Positions 57,486 to 64,000 of a stretch of 64,000 nucleotides of DNA are shown here, in pieces. Positions within the stretch are counted from its first letter, which is position 1; the number at the start of each line of letters is the position of its first letter. A program made the position numbers and the translations under genes. The DNA comes from Planctomycetaceae bacterium (GTDB lineage: Bacteria > Planctomycetota > Planctomycetia > Planctomycetales > Planctomycetaceae). The notes under the pieces were generated by a model that ran no database searches, had not been told where the DNA came from, and worked only from the letters and a program-made list of their open reading frames with translations. The stretch spans positions 124,001 to 188,000 of the forward strand of contig JAKFUG010000014.1 in the NCBI GenBank assembly GCA_021732785.1. Reading direction: 5' to 3'.

Positions 57486-58775
57486 ATGAGCATGAAACTG
57501 CTACTGCGTTGTGTCGCGTTACTGATGTTGCCTCTTAGCGTTCACAGTGCGGAACCGCAGACGGGCACGGGCGACAAATGTGACCCGGAGATCGTCGGTC
57601 CGTGGAATTTGACGGAACTGAAGCAGCCGCCGAAAATGCGCTGGCTCACGCAGACCGGTGCGGTCCATTCGCTGCTGTATACCGGTGAGACATTTCAGGG
57701 GCACGATACCGAAGTCTTCGCGTTCTACGCATCCCCGGCCACGTTGGACGAAACGAAACGCGAGCAGAAATTTCCGGGTGTCGTGCTGATCCACGGCGGT
57801 GGCGGGACCGCGTTTGTGGAATGGGCTTATCTCTGGGCGAAGCGCGGTTATGCGGCGATCGCCATGGATCTCGCCGGGAGTCGACCGACCGATCCGGTGT
57901 ACGATGCGGCCGGTGTCCCCACGCCGAACCTCGCCGTGAAGGGTGACTCACGCACACGGTTGCCGAACGGCGGACCGGGGCAAGGTCACGAAGAGAAATT
58001 CGACAGCATCGGCGGTGAGATTGCTGACGACTGGCCGTATCACGCCGCGGCGAGTGTCATCCGCGCCCATTCGCTACTGCGCTCTTTTCCGGAAGTCATT
58101 GCCGATCGCACGGCCGTAACGGGGATCAGTTGGGGCGGCTACACGACGTGTCTGGTCGCTTCACTGGATGATCGCTTCCGCGCGGCGGTACCGGTGTATG
58201 GCTGCGGATTTCTACACGAAGGGGAATCGGACCAGAAGCCTTCCATCGACAAGCTCGGCGACCGCCGCGAGGCATGGGTCAAAGAGTACGATCCGTCGAG
58301 CCTGTTGCCGCGCTGCCGCGTACCGATCTTTTTTGTCAACGGCACGAACGATGTCCATTATGTGCTCGACAGCTACGAAAAAAGTTTCCACGCGGTTCCC
58401 GGTCGCAAGCAGATGCGGATCGAAGTCAACATGCGGCACGGCCATCCGCCCGGTTGGGCACCGCAGGAAATCGGGTTGTTCATCGATTCCTTTTGTCGGG
58501 ACGGCCTACCGCTCCCCGTGCCGGGTGAGATGAACACGGACGGCGATGAAGTCTCGCTTTCCTACACCAGCGCCGTGCCGTTGAAATCCGCGGTGCTGCA
58601 CTACTCGTCCGATACCGGGCTACGATCGAATCGCACCTGGAAAAGTGTCCCCGCAAAGATTGGCACGAAGACTGTGGCGGCCCCCAAACCGCCCGCGGAA
58701 GCCAACACGTGGTTCATCGCGCTGACCGATGAACGCAATGCGATGGTCACCACCGATGTCCATTTTCAGCCGTGA
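57486..58775 (+). CDS. Secreted alpha/beta hydrolase (acetyl-xylan-esterase/dienelactone-hydrolase-like)
   Basis: 429 aa with a signal peptide (MSMKLLLRCVALLMLPLSVHSAE). ATG 57486 or 57492; TTG 57480 and GTG 57483 are less likely. Oxyanion-hole region VVLIHGGGGTAF, nucleophile AVTGISWGGYTTCL (Ser at about 214), acid FFVNGTNDVHY, catalytic His in MRHGHPPGW. The segment MDLAGSRPTDP and the C-terminal beta-sandwich (VSLSYTSAVPLKSAVLHYSSD) recall PhoPQ-regulated/AXE1-type esterases. Likely a polysaccharide deacetylase or esterase. 35 nt after the DUF1552 gene on the same strand, so possibly part of the same polymer-degradation unit. Confidence 0.85.
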   Translation: MSMKLLLRCVALLMLPLSVHSAEPQTGTGDKCDPEIVGPWNLTELKQPPKMRWLTQTGAVHSLLYTGETFQGHDTEVFAFYASPATLDETKREQKFPGVVLIHGGGGTAFVEWAYLWAKRGYAAIAMDLAGSRPTDPVYDAAGVPTPNLAVKGDSRTRLPNGGPGQGHEEKFDSIGGEIADDWPYHAAASVIRAHSLLRSFPEVIADRTAVTGISWGGYTTCLVASLDDRFRAAVPVYGCGFLHEGESDQKPSIDKLGDRREAWVKEYDPSSLLPRCRVPIFFVNGTNDVHYVLDSYEKSFHAVPGRKQMRIEVNMRHGHPPGWAPQEIGLFIDSFCRDGLPLPVPGEMNTDGDEVSLSYTSAVPLKSAVLHYSSDTGLRSNRTWKSVPAKIGTKTVAAPKPPAEANTWFIALTDERNAMVTTDVHFQP

Positions 58776-58829
58776 TCGTCGAAGCCGTGGCGCTGGATTC
58801 TGTGCGCGCGGCCGACTAATCTGCCCTGC

Positions 58830-60515
<1,686 letters not shown>

Positions 60516-60536
60516 TGGCAGCGAACCGCGGGAATG

Positions 60537-61445
60537 CTACGACAGGCTCGGAAACGGCACGCGCGATTCCGTACCCACGCGCTGTAATGCTTCGAGCACA
60601 TCCGCCCGAATCGATAACGATTCGGGCAGCGCTCCCGCGGTTACCGATTTCCATCCCGCGCTGCCGTCACTCGCGTGTTGAGTGAGTTCATCACCGATGC
60701 GGGTGAAGGAATCCACGGCGGAGAAAGAGGGAATGTGAATCGCCATGCAGGCATACTCGGCCCCCGCACCGAAGGGCGAAGCTCGTTTCTTGGCCGACGG
60801 TAACTTGCAATCGGTGAGTCCCGCGGTGAGGGCCAGCGACAAAATACCGCGGAACGCATCGTTCAAAGATGCCAACGGCAAATCAGGGTGATCCGTTGAG
60901 CCGCGCAGTGCCGTCCAGATACGGTCTTTGTGCGGGATCGCCCACCCATGCGGTTGCGACGACAACCAGGCTGTTCCCCCCGGTTGCGTCGATGTGTCAG
61001 CGCGGCCCCAGTTCGCGGTGCAGAATCCCACACAGCCCGTCGCTGTTGCCAATGCGGCAATCCCGGCAACGTCGACTTCCGGCTGGCTGTTTTTCACGAC
61101 GACGAGCGCAATCCCCGTCACCTGCGCCTTCTGAATGGCGAGCATCATCGCGCGGCTGGCACCGACCTGTCCGATGCCGGTACTGCCATCCAACACCGCA
61201 ATGGCCGGAGCATCCACGACCGTCAATGTTCGGGCTCGCGGATCGACATCGCCCAGATCGATCGCCGTCAGGATGTTTGCAAAACTGCTCAGCCCGCCGG
61301 TGGGGCGCTCGGCCGTTTCCGCTTCAAGAATGCGCGCGATCACCAGTTGGGCATCGGCCGCAAATTGCCCCTTCCGTGTCAGCGCTTTCAGCATCCACTC
61401 CTGCAATACGGCAGCGGGAAGAGTGACCGAGAGTGGGTGCGACAT
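60537..61445 (-). CDS. Divergent malate/L-lactate dehydrogenase (Ldh_2) family protein
   Basis: 302 aa from ATG 61445 (MSHPLSV); ATG 61454 is 9 nt earlier and the ribosome site AGGG suits either. The Ldh_2 core is recognisable: LVIARILEAETAERPTGGLSSF, AIAVLDGSTGIGQVGASRAMMLAIQKAQVTGIALVVVKNS, IAALATATGCVGFCTANWGRAD. However the usual NS-x-HFG (active-site His) reads NSQPEVDVAG, and the usual SHG near the N-terminus reads TGG. The protein is also shorter than the usual 330-360 aa. It may be a non-catalytic or differently acting member. Start overlaps the upstream FAD-oxidase stop region. Confidence 0.72.
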   Translation of the reverse strand: MSHPLSVTLPAAVLQEWMLKALTRKGQFAADAQLVIARILEAETAERPTGGLSSFANILTAIDLGDVDPRARTLTVVDAPAIAVLDGSTGIGQVGASRAMMLAIQKAQVTGIALVVVKNSQPEVDVAGIAALATATGCVGFCTANWGRADTSTQPGGTAWLSSQPHGWAIPHKDRIWTALRGSTDHPDLPLASLNDAFRGILSLALTAGLTDCKLPSAKKRASPFGAGAEYACMAIHIPSFSAVDSFTRIGDELTQHASDGSAGWKSVTAGALPESLSIRADVLEALQRVGTESRVPFPSLS

Positions 61446-61446
61446 A

Positions 61447-62601
61447 TTATCCATTTCCCTGTAATGCCGGACGATTCCAGCGCAGGAACTCAATCGGAGC
61501 CTCCGTCCGACCCTTCCACGCCAGATCGGCCAGCGCTTCGCCAATCACCGATGTAAATTTGAATCCATGCCCCGAGAACCCGGCGGCTACGATCACACCG
61601 TCGTCCTGCGGATGATCATCGACTACAAAATGACGGTCCGGCGTCAGCGTGTAAAGACAAACCGAGTGCCGATCGAGAATCGGTCGCGTTCGCGGCAAGA
61701 CATTTTGGCGGAAGGCCTCCAGTCGCGCGACGTCTTCCGTTCGCCGGCTTCGATCCACAGTCGCGGGGTCATCGACGACATCGTGGCCCGTGTGTTCCGC
61801 GAATTTGATCGTGCGCCGGTCCATACTCGGGAATCCGTAGAATGCCCCATCGGGCTGCTCGATGTAGAATGTCGGCGTGCCGCGATCGACATCGTAGGCC
61901 CCCGGCTCCACTTCGTACCAGCCGACAAACTTGCGGACTACCGTCAGCGGCAGCCCCGCATCGGCGAGAACGCGACCCGTCCACGCCCCCGCGGTGATGA
62001 CCAGCCGTGTCGCCGTAAATCGGCCGAAATGCGTGTCGACGTAAAGCATCGCCCCGTCACGTCCCCACCCCAGCACGGGGACTTCTCCCTGGATTTCGGC
62101 ACCGGCGCGACGGGCTTCATCAATGTGAGCTTCGACACATGCTTCGACGTGCAGCAAACCCGCATCGGGCTCAAGGACAACGTGATGATCCTCCGGCAGA
62201 CGGAAATCAGGAAACCGTCGCATCGCTTCCCCGGCGGTCATCGATTCCACATCGAGACCATGTTCCTGCGCGGCGCGCAAGGCACCGGGAATCGCTTCTC
62301 CCTCCGGCGGACCGGATATCAGCAACCGCGTCTTGCGAAACAGTGTCTTCGCCGTTGAGGCTTCGAGATCGGCCCACAGTTCGTAGGCCCGCCGCAACAA
62401 CGGTACGTAATCGGGATGTTCAAAGTAAGCGAGGCGAATGATGCGCGTCTCGCCGTGCGAACTGCCGCGATCGTGCAGCAGCGGGAACTGTTCCAGTCCG
62501 AGCACGCGAACGCCACGCCGCGCGAGGTGATAACACGCCGCGCTGCCAAAACCGCCGACGCCGAGTACGATCACATCGTAATGTGCCCGAAGCGGCATCA
62601 T
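61447..62601 (-). CDS. Sarcosine oxidase / N-methyltryptophan oxidase-like FAD enzyme
   Basis: 384 aa from ATG 62601, which overlaps the UDPGP gene stop as ATGA; the frame extends upstream inside that gene without family similarity. FAD motif VIVLGVGGFGSAACYHLARRG (GxGxxG at 14-19), GSSHGETRIIRLAYFEHPDYVPLLRRAY, and the covalent-FAD Cys in SVCLYTLTPDRHFVVDDHP. These are diagnostic of monomeric sarcosine/N-methyl-amino-acid oxidases. The C-terminal VAAGFSGHGFKFTSVIGEALADLA completes the fold. Oxidatively demethylates N-methylated amino acids, producing formaldehyde and peroxide; exact substrate uncertain. Confidence 0.92.
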   Translation of the reverse strand: MMPLRAHYDVIVLGVGGFGSAACYHLARRGVRVLGLEQFPLLHDRGSSHGETRIIRLAYFEHPDYVPLLRRAYELWADLEASTAKTLFRKTRLLISGPPEGEAIPGALRAAQEHGLDVESMTAGEAMRRFPDFRLPEDHHVVLEPDAGLLHVEACVEAHIDEARRAGAEIQGEVPVLGWGRDGAMLYVDTHFGRFTATRLVITAGAWTGRVLADAGLPLTVVRKFVGWYEVEPGAYDVDRGTPTFYIEQPDGAFYGFPSMDRRTIKFAEHTGHDVVDDPATVDRSRRTEDVARLEAFRQNVLPRTRPILDRHSVCLYTLTPDRHFVVDDHPQDDGVIVAAGFSGHGFKFTSVIGEALADLAWKGRTEAPIEFLRWNRPALQGNG

Positions 62602-64000
62602 GATCGCGGAGCCGGACGAAACCACGGAAACTGCGCGATCGTTTCCGGTGTGAGCCACGTCGGTTGGGCGATCACCGTCCCCGGTGCGATGCGGCCCTGT
62701 AAATCCTCGGCACTCAAGGCGACCAGCGGGCTGATCTCTATCGGTACATCGTCGGCAATGGTCGCTCCGGCGGCGCGCAACCAACTGCGATGCAGCGCCA
62801 TCATGGCCGCTTGCGACGTTTCTAGCGAATCGGCCCCGGTGTTGTTCTTGACCGGATTGAATTCCGCGGTGCGGTCGGCTTCGACAATCAACGCTGCCTT
62901 GGACCACGGCATGACGTCAAAAATGAACCGTTCAAACTTGAACGCATTCGGCATCGGCGGAGTGACCACCCCGGCATCGGCCGTCCAAAACGGAACGGCC
63001 TTCCGCGCGATGTGGAACGGCAAAGCTTGCTTGTCGAGCAGCGCCCGTTCCAGAAACGCACGCTGAAAGACGTGAATCGCCGTGCTCCCCGCCCAGAATC
63101 GCAACCGGCCTCGATCGTCCGTTAACGCCGCCAGCTCGCCCGGCAGGTCGCTGTATTCGATGATCTGCGTCGCGCCGTTCAAATCGACGGCGACCCCCAT
63201 TTTTTCTTCGGCGGACCGCTTCGCCACAACCTTCGTCGACATCTCGGCGTGCGTCTGCAAATGCCAGCCGAGAAGCGCGGGGTCGGCCACCACGGTCGTC
63301 GGGTTGTCGATCTGGTGATAGAACAGCATGTCGATGCCGCGGGACTTCATCTTCTCCAGCAGCCCGGCTTTGGCCATCGCCGCGAGGATACCGCCGTGGC
63401 CATCGGGGCTGAGTGCGAGTTGTCCCGGACCGGCCAGTAATGCGCGGCCCGTATCCGCATCGACCGCCGGCATGCACCCCTGGCAAAACGGCCACACATT
63501 GTCGCGATCGAGGCCGAAGCAGTTCTGTTCTTCGAGCGCCTGCAACGTCTCGGCATGTGTTGCCGGGCTGGTCATAATGGCATAGGGAATCGTCACACCG
63601 TGGCGGTGTTGTCGGGCTTTCAATTGATCGAAGAAGCGGGCGAACAACGTCTGCTGACTGAGCGCACCAATGGGCAGCAATCCCTTGGGAAACGAGATCC
63701 CCAGCCGGGTTCCCTGTCCACCCGCCACCACGACGACCGCGACACGACCGGCCCGTAGCGCTTCCTCACCGGTGGCCCGGGCCGCCTGCCAATGAGTGCG
63801 TTCGGCGTCATTGCCGGGCAGCCGAAGCAACATGCGGGGAGAGCGCGCTTCGAAGGCATTGACGGCCGTTAACACGTCGCGCGTCCGCCAGAGCTGCGCG
63901 ACCAGATCCCAATCAATGGACTGGAGTTGTTCCAGAAATGTAGCGCGTTCCGTGGTCGATAATTGCTCAGCGTGCTCGATCAGATGCTCTTGTCCAGCCC
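62598..64000 (-). CDS. UDPGP-type nucleotidyltransferase (UDP-N-acetylhexosamine pyrophosphorylase-like), 5' end beyond window
   Basis: At least 467 codons are present. The frame continues open to the window edge (reading AGQEHLIEHAEQLSTTERAT..., a typical UDPGP N-terminus), so the real start lies outside. An internal GTG at 63875 is not the start. The nucleotide-binding motif GGQGTRLGISFPKGLLPIG, VWPFCQGCMPAVD, LSPDGHGGILAA, FYHQIDNPTTVV and NAFKFERFIFD match the eukaryote-like UDP-N-acetylglucosamine/galactosamine pyrophosphorylase group found in planctomycetes. Makes UDP-amino-sugar for envelope glycans. First visible gene of a three-gene minus-strand unit (ATGA overlap with the FAD oxidase). 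Confidence 0.92.
   Translation of the reverse strand, partial: AGQEHLIEHAEQLSTTERATFLEQLQSIDWDLVAQLWRTRDVLTAVNAFEARSPRMLLRLPGNDAERTHWQAARATGEEALRAGRVAVVVVAGGQGTRLGISFPKGLLPIGALSQQTLFARFFDQLKARQHRHGVTIPYAIMTSPATHAETLQALEEQNCFGLDRDNVWPFCQGCMPAVDADTGRALLAGPGQLALSPDGHGGILAAMAKAGLLEKMKSRGIDMLFYHQIDNPTTVVADPALLGWHLQTHAEMSTKVVAKRSAEEKMGVAVDLNGATQIIEYSDLPGELAALTDDRGRLRFWAGSTAIHVFQRAFLERALLDKQALPFHIARKAVPFWTADAGVVTPPMPNAFKFERFIFDVMPWSKAALIVEADRTAEFNPVKNNTGADSLETSQAAMMALHRSWLRAAGATIADDVPIEISPLVALSAEDLQGRIAPGTVIAQPTWLTPETIAQFPWFRPAPRS

Overview
The window is GC-rich chromosomal DNA from a member of the Planctomycetota. The phylum call rests on family content. There are paired secreted c-type-cytochrome/DUF1549-DUF1553 plus DUF1501 proteins and DUF1592-type plus DUF1552 proteins, a sulfatase, an ECF sigma factor fused by overlap to a giant membrane PQQ-propeller protein, a MoxR/DUF58/BatA-like vWA locus with a very large Ala-rich partner, and an EF-G of the mitochondrial/spirochaete-planctomycete type. 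I cannot name the genus. I found no tRNA, rRNA, CRISPR array, prophage or classical insertion sequence. One REP-associated transposase (RAYT-like) cassette is present.

Layout. 1-600: no gene. 601-13637: metabolic and housekeeping genes in short runs: citrate synthase; a secreted beta-helix protein; an EVE-domain protein coupled to a flippase-like membrane protein; a mini cytochrome c with its own terminator; a sulfatase with a non-canonical active-site motif; L-2-hydroxyglutarate oxidase with a small downstream ORF; an SDR coupled to a tRNA-dihydrouridine synthase; a three-gene cluster of small secreted or regulatory proteins; a WD40 protein. 13650-17756: HrpA-type helicase on the minus strand. 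17953-37388: a co-directional run of about 19.4 kb on the plus strand: ECF sigma, giant anti-sigma-like PQQ protein, squalene-cyclase-like protein, four tightly coupled membrane/vWA/coiled-coil genes (each joined by a 4-nt ATGA overlap), MoxR ATPase and DUF58 protein. This is the most system-like part of the window. 37500-39647: EF-G. 40380-43258: rlmN, an ABC-2 permease and a Sco1-type copper chaperone. 43257-43857: the RAYT cassette. 43860-47006: an unusually long leuS. 47300-48421: a D-threonine aldolase/D-serine dehydratase-like enzyme. 48591-58775: two secreted cytochrome/Tat-protein pairs and an esterase. 58830-60515: a permease. 60537-64000: a minus-strand operon (UDPGP-type pyrophosphorylase truncated by the window edge, sarcosine-oxidase-like FAD enzyme, Ldh_2-family protein).

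The strongest unexpected signal is a set of small palindromes. The RAYT gene is bounded by near-identical 30-nt inverted units that exactly fill the gap between sco and leuS. A third, identical unit lies inside the leuS reading frame, where it is translated. Other hairpins in the window share the plan of a GAAG foot and a four-base loop on unrelated stems, and one pair shows a compensatory base-pair change. This looks like a REP/RAYT system with a GAAG recognition foot that colonises gene ends and, once, a coding sequence.
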